Made by a program: the position numbers and the translations under genes
Part shown: in pieces, positions 34,327 to 42,526 of the stretch
Numbering within the stretch: the first letter of the stretch is position 1
Layout of the letters: each line of letters starts with the position of its first letter
NCBI GenBank assembly: GCA_041396705.1
Contig: JAWKYB010000002.1
Span: forward strand, 558,001 to 622,000
Source: Alphaproteobacteria bacterium
Lineage (GTDB): Bacteria; Pseudomonadota; Alphaproteobacteria; CALKHQ01
Direction of reading: 5' to 3'
DNA: 64,000 nucleotides
Notes under the pieces: generated by a model
What the model was told of the DNA's origin: nothing
Seen by the model: the letters and a program-made list of their open reading frames with translations, nothing else
Databases searched by the model: none

Positions 34327-35160
34327 TCAGGCGTCGAGGCCGAGCACGTCGTGCATCGTATAGAGCCCGGGCCGCTGGCGTGCCGCCCATTTGGCGGCAT
34401 GGATCGCGCCGCGGGCGAAGATGCGGCGGTCGGTGGCGATATGGCCGAGGGTGAAGCGCTCGTCTGCGCCGGCGAAGATCACCGTGTGCTCGCCGGCGAC
34501 TGTGCCGCCGCGCAGGGTGGCGAAGCCGATGTCGCCGCGCCGGCGCGGCCCGGTGTGACCGTCGCGTACCGACTGGCGCACGCCGTCCAGGGCGACGCCG
34601 CGCCCGGCCGCTGCCGCCCGGCCGAGGCCGAGCGCGGTGCCGGACGGCGCGTCCACCTTGCGGGCATGGTGCATCTCCAGCACCTCGATGTCCCAGTCAT
34701 CGCCCAGCGTGGCCGCCACCTGCCGCGTCAGCGCCATCATCAGGGTCACGCCGATGCTCATGTTCGGCGCATACATGACCGCGGTGTGCCGCGCCGCCCG
34801 CTCCAGCGCGGCCTCCTGCTCGTCCGACAGGCCGGTGGTGCCGACCACGTGGGCGCAACGGGCCTGGGCGGCCAGCGCGGCGTGCTCGACCGTGGCCGCG
34901 GGCACGGTGAATTCGACCGCGACGTCGGCCGCGGCGAACAGCGGCAGCGCGTCGGCGGTGGCGGCGACGCCGAGCGCGGCAATGCCGGCGAGGGTGCCGA
35001 GGTCGGCGCCCTCCTCGGGCGCGCCCGGCTCGACCGAGCCGCCGATCAGCCGGCACGCCGGATCGTCGGCGACGGTGCGTACCAGCATCTGGCCCATCCG
35101 CCCCGCGCAGCCGATCACGGCTACCTTCAGGCTGTCGGTTCCGGCGTCGTCCGTGCCCAT
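34327..35160 (-). CDS. dapB: 4-hydroxy-tetrahydrodipicolinate reductase
   Basis: This 277-residue enzyme reduces 4-hydroxy-tetrahydrodipicolinate in lysine and diaminopimelate synthesis, feeding cell-wall formation. The coenzyme motif is AVIGCAGRMGQML, and the catalytic block EMHHARKVDAPSGTALGLG keeps the His-His and Lys of the DapB signature (the first position reads EMHH rather than the common EAHH). The ATG at 35160 gives normal length. It is divergent from the MFS gene with only about 40 bases between. Confidence 0.93.
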   Translation of the reverse strand: MGTDDAGTDSLKVAVIGCAGRMGQMLVRTVADDPACRLIGGSVEPGAPEEGADLGTLAGIAALGVAATADALPLFAAADVAVEFTVPAATVEHAALAAQARCAHVVGTTGLSDEQEAALERAARHTAVMYAPNMSIGVTLMMALTRQVAATLGDDWDIEVLEMHHARKVDAPSGTALGLGRAAAAGRGVALDGVRQSVRDGHTGPRRRGDIGFATLRGGTVAGEHTVIFAGADERFTLGHIATDRRIFARGAIHAAKWAARQRPGLYTMHDVLGLDA

Positions 35161-35199
35161 CCGCGTCTCCGATTTGGCGCTACCACCTGGCGGCGAAAA

Positions 35200-36819
35200 G
35201 TGACAAAGTTCGGCGGCCATGACCAGCCGCATGCGCAGCACCGCCGCCCCCTGGCCGATGCCCTGACCGTGACGGTCGTGGTCTCCATCGGCGCGCTGCT
35301 CGCCAGCGTGTTCCTGCTGGTCACCGGCAACGGCCTGCTCGGCATCACGCTGGCGGTGCGGATGAACGATGGCCAGACCGCGCCGCAGCTGATCGGCCTG
35401 GTGCTGTCGTGCTATTCCTTCGGCTTCGTCGCCGGGGCGCTGCTCGCCGGCCGGCTGATCTCGCGGGTCGGCCACATCCGCAGCTTCGCTGCCTTCGCCG
35501 CCTTCGCCTGCACCTCGATCCTGCTGCATTCGATGCAGCAGGACCTGGTGTTCTGGGCGGTGTTGCGCCTGGTCACCGGCTTCTCGGTGGCCGCGATGTT
35601 CATGGTGACCGAAAGCTGGCTCAACGAGCGCGCGTCCAACAAGGTCCGCGGGCTGATGCTCAGCGTGTACATGATCACCAACTTCAGCGCCGCCGGCGCC
35701 GGCCAGTTCCTGCTGAACGCGGCCCCGGTCGGCGGCTCGATGCTGTTCATGTTCGCGGCGATCCTGACCGTGCTGTCGCTGGTGCCGCTGGCGCTGACCA
35801 CCAGCGCGCAGCCGGAGCTGCCGGAGCGGCGGCGGTTCGGGCTGGTCCGGCTGTACCGGATCTCGCCGCTGGGCCTGGTCGGCGCCGCAATGATCGGCAT
35901 CGCCACCGGCGCCTACGGCTCGATGGGTCCGGTGTTCGCCGGCACCGCCGGCCTCGACATCGCCCAGGTCTCGCTGTTCATGGGCTTCGGCCTGCTGGCC
36001 GGGCTGCTGCTGCAGTTCCCGGTCGGCATGCTGTCGGACCGCATCGACCGCCGCAAGCTGATCGTCGCCGGCAACTGCGCCGGCGCGATCCTGGCGGCGA
36101 CGATCTTCGCGCTGACCCAGTTCAACCAGGGCCAGCCGCCCTTCGTCGCGCTGCTGCTCGTGACCTGCGCCTGCACCTCGGTGCTGTATGTGCTCTACCC
36201 GCTGTGCGTGGCCCATGCCAACGACTTCGCCGAGCAGCGCGAGCGCACCGGCGTGGCGGGCGGCCTGCTGATGGTCTGGGGGGCGGGCACCATCCTCGGG
36301 CCGATCTTCGGCTCGGCCGTCATGGAGCTGGCCGGCGCGGCGGCGCTGTGGCTGATGATCGCCGGCATCGCGGCGGTGACCGCGGCCTATGCGGTCTGGC
36401 GCATGGGCCGGCGCCCGACGGTGGAGGACGTGGTGCCTTATGCCGTGGCGCCGGTGCTGGCGACGCCGGTCGCCACCGAGCTCGACCCGCGGGTGGAGCC
36501 GCTGTCGAGCGAGACTGAGACCGCAGACGCGGAGGCCGAGCCGGAACCGCCGGCCCCCGCTGCGCCCGCGCCGGCGACGGAGCCCGACACGGCGCCGGCG
36601 GCCGAGCCGGAACCCGCGGCACCGCCGCCGCCGGTCGCCGAAGGCCCGGCGCCTCCGCCGCCGCCACCTCCGGCACCGACTCCGACCCCGGCACCACCCC
36701 CGCCGCTGGCCGCGGTCGATGTCGGCTCAGCCGAGCCGATCGACATCGAGCCGGTGCAGGGCCGGCTCGGCGAGTCCGCGCCGCGGCGCGATGGCGCCGA
36801 CGAGGACCGGTCGTCATGA
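35200..36819 (+). CDS. MFS transporter (YcaD type) with proline-rich tail
   Basis: The frame encodes a 12-helix major facilitator of YcaD type (SWLNERASNKVRGLMLSVYM, MGFGLLAGLLLQFPVGMLSDRIDRRK). The start is uncertain: GTG at 35200 or 35269 would be in frame, but an ATG at 35219 in the neighbouring frame (MTSRMRSTAAP...) continues perfectly if one C is added to the CCCCC run at 35247-35251, so a single-base loss is suspected. After the last helix comes a 130-residue cytoplasmic tail rich in Pro, Ala and Glu with runs of up to eight prolines. The gene overlaps the Sel1-repeat gene by 4 bp. Confidence 0.8.
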   Translation: MTKFGGHDQPHAQHRRPLADALTVTVVVSIGALLASVFLLVTGNGLLGITLAVRMNDGQTAPQLIGLVLSCYSFGFVAGALLAGRLISRVGHIRSFAAFAAFACTSILLHSMQQDLVFWAVLRLVTGFSVAAMFMVTESWLNERASNKVRGLMLSVYMITNFSAAGAGQFLLNAAPVGGSMLFMFAAILTVLSLVPLALTTSAQPELPERRRFGLVRLYRISPLGLVGAAMIGIATGAYGSMGPVFAGTAGLDIAQVSLFMGFGLLAGLLLQFPVGMLSDRIDRRKLIVAGNCAGAILAATIFALTQFNQGQPPFVALLLVTCACTSVLYVLYPLCVAHANDFAEQRERTGVAGGLLMVWGAGTILGPIFGSAVMELAGAAALWLMIAGIAAVTAAYAVWRMGRRPTVEDVVPYAVAPVLATPVATELDPRVEPLSSETETADAEAEPEPPAPAAPAPATEPDTAPAAEPEPAAPPPPVAEGPAPPPPPPPAPTPTPAPPPPLAAVDVGSAEPIDIEPVQGRLGESAPRRDGADEDRSS

Positions 36820-37988
36820 ACGGCGCCGCCCGCATCCGTCGTCCGGCGGCGATCCTGGCAGCGTTGCTGCTGGCCTGCATCGCGGCGGCACCGCGGCCCG
36901 CCCGCGCCGACTTCGCCGAGGGCTTTGCCGCATTCCAGGCGGAGGACTACGCGCTTGCCTGGACCCTGCTCGAGCCGGAAGCGGACGCCGGCGACAGGCG
37001 CGCCCAGTTCCTGCTCGGCGAGATGCTGCTGAAGGGGCTCGGCCGCGACGCCGACCAGTTCGGCGCGGCCGGCTGGTTCCTCCAGGCCACGCGCGAGCCC
37101 GATCCCGACCGCTATGCGCTGTACGCGCTGGCGACCCAGTATTTCAATGGCGACGGCGTGCCCCGGGACATCGAGACGGCGCTTGCGCTGTTCGAGCGCG
37201 CGGCCTCGCTGGGCGTCACCGACGCCATGCGCTCGCTGGCGGCGATCTATGCCCGCGGCGAGGGCGATGTCGTCGCGCAGGACCTGAACCTGGCCCTGCG
37301 CTGGCTGTTCGCGGGCGCACAGGCCGGCGACGCGGCGGCGGCGGAGCGGTTCCGGCGCCTGGCCCAGGCCGCCGGCGGCACGCCGCCGTTCCAGGGCCGC
37401 TGGGTGGCGATCGCCTATCTGGCGACGCCGGACCATCCGAGCTGGTCGCTGGCGCCGCAGTTCCTGCCGCGGCTGGTCGGCCAGCAGCTGGCGTTGGCGC
37501 GCGGCAGCTTCGCCATGCCCGGCGGCGGCTGCAACCGGCCCGCCTATGTCCACGGCACGACCACGTCCGCCGACCTGGCGCTCGGCCTCGCCGGTGCGCT
37601 GCCCTACGGCGCCCTGGCGGCGGCGGACGACACCGCGCTGACCAGCCTGATGGTGATCTGCGACGGCACGCTTGCCGCGACCGTCGTGCGCACCGCGGCG
37701 GACCAGCTGCTGGTGTCCGCGCTCGGCGGTCTGCTGGTGTTCGACCCGGTGCCGTCGCCGACCGTGCGCAGCGCACAGGAACTGCTGGCCGCGGCCGGCT
37801 ACCAGCCGGGGCCGATCGACGGCCTGTTCGGGCCGCGCACCGGCGCGGCGCTGCAGCAGTTCCAGGCCGATACCGGCCTGCTCGCCACCGGCGCCTTCGA
37901 TGCCGCGACCATGTTCGCGCTGGCGGAGGCCGCCGCGACGGCGGCACCCGGCGGGGCGGGCGACGGGGCGGGCGACGGGAGCGAGTGA
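36816..37988 (+). CDS. Sel1-repeat and peptidoglycan-binding domain protein
   Basis: This 390-residue exported protein has a signal peptide (AAILAALLLACIAAAPRPARA), about three Sel1-like helical repeats (AGDRRAQFLLGEMLLKGLG, LYALATQYFNGDGV, DAMRSLAAIYARGEGD) and a C-terminal peptidoglycan-binding type 1 domain (TVRSAQELLAAAGYQPGPIDGLFGPRTGAALQQFQ). It likely sits in the periplasm attached to the wall, with the repeats recruiting partners. The overlap (ATGA) with the transporter gene suggests coupled expression. A Gly/Asp-rich tail ends the protein. Confidence 0.82.
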   Translation: MNGAARIRRPAAILAALLLACIAAAPRPARADFAEGFAAFQAEDYALAWTLLEPEADAGDRRAQFLLGEMLLKGLGRDADQFGAAGWFLQATREPDPDRYALYALATQYFNGDGVPRDIETALALFERAASLGVTDAMRSLAAIYARGEGDVVAQDLNLALRWLFAGAQAGDAAAAERFRRLAQAAGGTPPFQGRWVAIAYLATPDHPSWSLAPQFLPRLVGQQLALARGSFAMPGGGCNRPAYVHGTTTSADLALGLAGALPYGALAAADDTALTSLMVICDGTLAATVVRTAADQLLVSALGGLLVFDPVPSPTVRSAQELLAAAGYQPGPIDGLFGPRTGAALQQFQADTGLLATGAFDAATMFALAEAAATAAPGGAGDGAGDGSE

Positions 37989-38259
37989 GCCGCCGGCCTG
38001 GGTCCGCCCGGCCACAGAATGTTGCCGCCTTGCATCGGTCTGCCGCACAGCGTCGTAGAATCGTGCCGAATCAATCGACTAGGATGTGACATTCGGGCAA
38101 CAGAGCAGGCCCGACCTGTGGACTGTCGGATTGACAATCGGCCGTCCGATCAACCAAGGTGTCATGGGATTTAGGAAAAGTCCGCAGAGTTCCGCCGGAC
38201 GATTCGCGACACGGTCGGGTGCATCTGCGCCCGCGATTTTGACGGGGACGACCGAGAAA

Positions 38260-39972
38260 ATGGTCAATTGGTGGGTCGGCACCACGCTTGCCGTGGCGGT
38301 CGCTTCGGTCTGCATCACCGGCGGCGCCCTGGCGCAGCAGACGACTCCGCTGCCCGGTTCGGCCGAGCCCGGGCGCATCGATGAGCGGTTCCAGCCGGGC
38401 GTGCCCGAGCCGCTGTCGCAGCCGGGCGAGACGCCGGCGGCCGAGGATCAGGTCGCGCCGGAGGGCGCCGCGCAGCAGACCTTCGTGCTCACCGGCGTGA
38501 CGGTGGAGAACTCGACGGTATTCGCCCCGGGCGATTTCCAGCCGCTGTTCGCCGACATGATCGGCCAGTCGGTCTCGCTGGCCGACATCTACACCATCGC
38601 CAACCAGGCCACGGCGGTCTACCGCAACGCCGGCTACATCCTGTCGCGTGTCGTGGTGCCGCCGCAGGACATCATCGGCGGCGTGGTGACGCTGCAGGCT
38701 GTCGAGGGCTATGTCGACCAGGTGACGGTCGAGGGCGACATCGGCGGCGACGTCGGCCTGATCGAGGCCTATGGCGAGAAAATCAGGGCGGCGCGGCCGC
38801 TGAACGCCAGCGACCTGGAACGCTATCTGCTGCTGGCCGGCGACCTGGCCGGCGCCGAGGCGCGCGGCGTGCTGTCGCCGTCGGCGACCGTGCCGGGGGC
38901 GTCCGACCTGGCGATCGTCATGGAGCACGATCCGTTCGACGCCTTCGCCGCGATCGACAACCGCGGCTCGCGCTTCGTCGGCGAGTGGATCGGCACCGCC
39001 GGCGTCGGCGTGAACTCGGTGCTCGGCCAGTGGGAAGAATTCAACGTCACCGCCGCGACCTCCAGCCAGTTCGAGGAGCTGGCGTTCGGCGAGTTCGCGG
39101 CGACGCTGCCGATCACGTCCGAGGGTACGACGCTGACCTGGCGCAATTCCTATTCCTTCTCCGAGCCGGGCGACATCCTGAAGCCGAACGACGTCGACAG
39201 CCGGGCCTGGCGTTTCTCGCTCGAGGCGAGCCACCCCTATATCCGCTCGCGCACCGAAAACCTGTTCGTCGGCGCCGTGCTGGAATGGAACCACTTCAAG
39301 TCGACCACCCAGGGCGCGACCTTCAGCAACGACGACCTGCGGGTGTTGCGGCTGTCGGGCACCTACGACTTCGTCGACGACCTGCTCGGCGTCAACCTGA
39401 TCCGCGGCGAGCTCAGCCAGGGCGTGCCGTGGCTCGGCGCCACCGAATCCGACGATCCGAACAAGTCGCGGGCGGAGGGCAGCGGCACCTTCACCAAGCT
39501 GCAGGTCGACCTGCAACGCCTGCAGCGCATCGCGCCCGGGCTCAACGTGCTGTTCGCGGCGTCCGGCCAGGTGGCCAACACCGCGCTGCTGGCCAGCGAG
39601 GAGTTCGGCGTCGGCGGCGCCGCCTTCGGCCGCGGCTACAACTCCAGCGAGATCATCGGCGACCACGGCCTGTCGGCGAAGGTGGAGCTGCAGTACGGGC
39701 GCTCGGTCGAGAACTACCTCGGCGTGCTGAACAGCTACCAGGTCTACGGCTTCTACGACACCGGCATCGTCTGGAACATCGAACAGCCGGAGGGCGCGGT
39801 CGGCGGTTCCCACGACACGCTGAACTCGGTCGGCGCGGGCCTGCGCCTCAACGTGCTCGACGACGTGTCGGTCAACCTCGAGGTGGCCCACCGGATCGGC
39901 CGCGAGAACAACATCGACAATCTCGGCATTCCGGACACCCGCGGCTTCCTGAGTGTCATCGCCCGGTTCTGA
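38260..39972 (+). CDS. two-partner secretion pore protein (ShlB/FhaC/HecB family)
   Basis: This 570-residue outer-membrane protein is a TpsB transporter. ATG at 38260 (MVNWWVG...) gives a signal peptide ending near GGALAQ; a longer ATG at 38086 is less likely. A POTRA_2 domain follows (FVLTGVTVENSTVF to VVVPPQDIIGGVVTLQAVEGYVDQVTVEGD), then a 16-strand beta-barrel ending GFLSVIARF with C-terminal Phe, as barrel proteins require. It should export a large filamentous adhesin or haemolysin partner (TpsA), but none is encoded in the window. The upstream 270 bases are comparatively AT-rich. Confidence 0.88.
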   Translation: MVNWWVGTTLAVAVASVCITGGALAQQTTPLPGSAEPGRIDERFQPGVPEPLSQPGETPAAEDQVAPEGAAQQTFVLTGVTVENSTVFAPGDFQPLFADMIGQSVSLADIYTIANQATAVYRNAGYILSRVVVPPQDIIGGVVTLQAVEGYVDQVTVEGDIGGDVGLIEAYGEKIRAARPLNASDLERYLLLAGDLAGAEARGVLSPSATVPGASDLAIVMEHDPFDAFAAIDNRGSRFVGEWIGTAGVGVNSVLGQWEEFNVTAATSSQFEELAFGEFAATLPITSEGTTLTWRNSYSFSEPGDILKPNDVDSRAWRFSLEASHPYIRSRTENLFVGAVLEWNHFKSTTQGATFSNDDLRVLRLSGTYDFVDDLLGVNLIRGELSQGVPWLGATESDDPNKSRAEGSGTFTKLQVDLQRLQRIAPGLNVLFAASGQVANTALLASEEFGVGGAAFGRGYNSSEIIGDHGLSAKVELQYGRSVENYLGVLNSYQVYGFYDTGIVWNIEQPEGAVGGSHDTLNSVGAGLRLNVLDDVSVNLEVAHRIGRENNIDNLGIPDTRGFLSVIARF

Positions 39973-39985
39973 TCCGGCCTGCGCC

Positions 39986-40693
39986 GTGCCCCGGCCGGTT
40001 GGCCGGCGCGGCGGTCGTGCCCGCCAGCTCATCGTCGCCTTCGCCGCGTTCGCCGCTGCGCTGACGCCGGCGCTCCAGGCGCCGCGCGCCAGCACCCCGG
40101 CGGGCGATGTCGGCGCCGCCACCGGCGCCGCCGGTCCTGCCGACGAGACCTACGAGCCGCCGACGCCCGAGGTGCGCGGCTTCCGTTCGGCCGGCTTCGG
40201 CATGGACGAGAGCCAGGTGCGCCGCGCCATCGCGGACGATTTCGGCCTCGACGGCGCCGACGTGCGGCTCGTCCGCAACGACCTGGAGCAGACCACGGTG
40301 CTGTCGGTCGCGGTGGAGGGGCTGGTGCCGGAGGCCGGACCGGCGCGGATCGGCTATGTCCTCGGCCGCGGCGGGCGGCTGATCCAGGTCACGGTGCTGT
40401 GGGGCGTCGATCCGGCCGCCACCGACCGCGCCGGTCTGGAAAGCGCCGCGGCGCTGCTGATCGCCTATTTCGACGAGCAGGGCTTCGCGTCGCAGACCGG
40501 CGCGACGCCGGTGGTGTTCGCCGACGGCAGCAACCTGCTCTACTACGCCAGCGACGAGCAGGGCGGCGGGCTGGCGCTGAGCGTGGAACCGCGCCGCGCG
40601 GCCGACGCCGCCGCGATGCCCATCCTGCGCCTGGCCTATGTCGCCAGCCGCAACAACCCGGCGGTGTTCCGCACCCCCGCCATCGCGCCCTGA
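39986..40693 (+). CDS. secreted protein of unknown function
   Basis: This 235-residue protein has an N-terminal basic stretch and hydrophobic segment (RQLIVAFAAFAAALTPALQA), probably a signal peptide. Start is uncertain: GTG at 39986 or at 39953, which would overlap the pore gene; neither has a clear ribosome site. The mature part begins with an acidic Pro-rich linker and has an FRSAGFGMDESQVRRAIADDFGL segment and an NLLYYASDEQG loop. I do not recognise the family. Its place directly after the TpsB gene suggests a role in the same surface-export system. Confidence 0.65.
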   Translation: MPRPVGRRGGRARQLIVAFAAFAAALTPALQAPRASTPAGDVGAATGAAGPADETYEPPTPEVRGFRSAGFGMDESQVRRAIADDFGLDGADVRLVRNDLEQTTVLSVAVEGLVPEAGPARIGYVLGRGGRLIQVTVLWGVDPAATDRAGLESAAALLIAYFDEQGFASQTGATPVVFADGSNLLYYASDEQGGGLALSVEPRRAADAAAMPILRLAYVASRNNPAVFRTPAIAP

Positions 40694-40727
40694 CCGCGGC
40701 GCCGGGGCCGGCCGCCGCAGCGGCCGG

Positions 40728-41480
40728 TCAGCTGTGCCGCCACCACAGCGTCTCGTTCAGGCTGTAATACGGCCGGTAGTGCCGGATCGAGTCGACCCGC
40801 ACGACCTGCTGGATCTGATTGTCGAGCAGGTAGGCGACGTCCTGGTAGTAGACCACCAGCACCGCGTGGATCAGGTTCAGGTTGGTGTCCTGCACGATGG
40901 CGATGCGCATCTGCTCGTTGGGGAAGCCGAGTTCGCGCAGCGTCATGAATTTGGCGATCGCATAGTCCTCGCAGTCGCCGCTGCGCTCGAAGAACTGGCC
41001 CGGCGTCGCCCAGTAGTCGGACTGGCCGTAGTTGACGTTGTCCTCGATATAGCGCGCGCTGTTCATCCGCTCGTTGACCGTGGCGATCTGGGTCCAAGGA
41101 TCCTTGTCGCGCAGGCTGTCGATGAACACGCTCCACTGCTGCAGCTTGCAGGAGTCGCCGGCCTGGCAGGGCTGGTGCATCTGCGCCTCCTCGGCGCGGA
41201 AGGCGGCCAGCACGGTGGTCCACTTGAAGAACGGCGACAGGTCGCTGGACGGCACGCTGGCCGCGCCGAACAGGGGCACCGCCTGGCGCGACAGGTCGAC
41301 CGCGCCGGCGCTGCCGCCGCCGAGCAGGACCGCCATGGCCAGGATGCCGCCGGCCGAAACGCCGCGCAGCCAGACGCGGTCGCGCAGGGCGCGGCGCAGG
41401 GTGGCGTCGGCCGACCGGCGCAGCCTGGCGAACAGGCCGCGGCGGGGCTGGGTCGGGGCGAGGGTCTGTGCATTCATCAT
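40728..41480 (-). CDS. LapG-like bacterial transglutaminase-like cysteine protease
   Basis: This 250-residue protein is a DUF920-type transglutaminase-like cysteine peptidase. A membrane or signal segment (GILAMAVLLGGGSAGA) precedes a periplasmic domain with Cys170 (SGDCEDYAIAKFMTLRELG), His205 (NLNLIHAVLVV) and Asp220, which is the expected catalytic triad. LapG proteases release surface adhesins and regulate biofilm. No lapD-type receptor or adhesin is next to it here, but the adjacent TpsB pore points to surface attachment. ATG at 41480 or 41477 are both possible; a TACAAT -10-like element lies about 40 bases upstream on the minus strand. Confidence 0.83.
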   Translation of the reverse strand: MMNAQTLAPTQPRRGLFARLRRSADATLRRALRDRVWLRGVSAGGILAMAVLLGGGSAGAVDLSRQAVPLFGAASVPSSDLSPFFKWTTVLAAFRAEEAQMHQPCQAGDSCKLQQWSVFIDSLRDKDPWTQIATVNERMNSARYIEDNVNYGQSDYWATPGQFFERSGDCEDYAIAKFMTLRELGFPNEQMRIAIVQDTNLNLIHAVLVVYYQDVAYLLDNQIQQVVRVDSIRHYRPYYSLNETLWWRHS

Positions 41481-41671
41481 GCGCCGATGCTGGCGCCGAT
41501 GACTTAAGGAGCGATAAATATTGTAGACAATTCGAAAGAATCTGTACGAGGCCAAGCAAGTAATACTTGAATCTTCTTAAATATCCATGGAAATTGCCTC
41601 GAATTTTAGACGAATGTCGACGGGCGGCCGCCGCCCAGCCGGCGGCCGCCCGTCCATGCGGCCGGCCGCGC

Positions 41672-42280
41672 CTAGCGCGGCTGCAGCCGGCCGGCGGGAA
41701 CCGGGCTCGGCAGCGGCGTTCCCGGCGTGGCGGAAACGGTGCCGAACCCGGGGCCGAACGGGCGCAGCCCGCCCGGTCCGTCGGTGACGGTCAGGGTAAC
41801 CGGCGCGGCGCCGAAGGCGGCGCACGGGCTGCCCGCGGGGACCGCACCGAGCTGCAGCGACACCTGGTGCGGCCAAGCCGCCGGATCCAGCGAGACGTTC
41901 TGGATCGCGGTCGCCACCTCGCCGCCGCCGAGGAAGGCGTCGGCCGCGACCGCGCCGTCCAGCAGCACGGCATCCGGTTCGACGTCGACCGCGCCGGTCC
42001 AGCCGGCCGGCGCATCGGCGGCGGGCGACCAGATCAGCCGGATGTGCCCCACCGCCGGCCAGTCGGGCTGGCGGTCGATGGTGAACGCGCCGCCGCGCAG
42101 CGGGGTCATCGGCAGGGTGGTCATGCCCTGCGCGGTCGGAATGGCGATGAAGGCGCGGGTGAGCACCAGCCCGTCGCAGTGCACCGGCGCGACGGCGTGG
42201 GGCAGGACATCCGCCCGCGCCGGCGCGGCGGCGAGCAGGGCGAGGCAGGCGGCGGCCCGCAGCGCGGTTGTGGCGGTCAT
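41672..42280 (-). CDS. secreted protein of unknown function
   Basis: This 202-residue protein has a signal peptide (TALRAAACLALLAAAPARA) and an ATG at 42280 following an AAAGGA ribosome site. The mature part is beta-rich in appearance, with two cysteines (HCDGLVL and GSPCAAFG) that could pair, and repeated short Gly/Ala/Pro stretches. I do not recognise a domain. It is divergent from the large molybdenum hydroxylase subunit gene and separated by about 245 bases. Confidence 0.65.
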   Translation of the reverse strand: MTATTALRAAACLALLAAAPARADVLPHAVAPVHCDGLVLTRAFIAIPTAQGMTTLPMTPLRGGAFTIDRQPDWPAVGHIRLIWSPAADAPAGWTGAVDVEPDAVLLDGAVAADAFLGGGEVATAIQNVSLDPAAWPHQVSLQLGAVPAGSPCAAFGAAPVTLTVTDGPGGLRPFGPGFGTVSATPGTPLPSPVPAGRLQPR

Positions 42281-42526
42281 GGCTGGTCCTTTCCAGTGGC
42301 GCGGCGCGACAGCGGGCCGGCGTTGCATCCAGCGCATTCGTCGCCGCGGCGACCGTTTCGGTTCACCGCGCCGCGGCCCCGCAGCCTGCGCCGCAGTGCC
42401 GCTTGGGGGTTGCGTTGGCGGGCAATCCGGTGGATCGTGCGCCCGTCGCCGCAGCGGTTGTTCGCCGCCCGACCGGCCCTAGCATCAATACAGAAGCGCA
42501 CGACGCCAACAGAGGAGGATCTGACG

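Noticed and set aside
39970..40000. TGATCC after the two-partner pore gene as an ECF promoter
   Set aside because: Again part of the stop codon, with no matching -10 block at the right distance.
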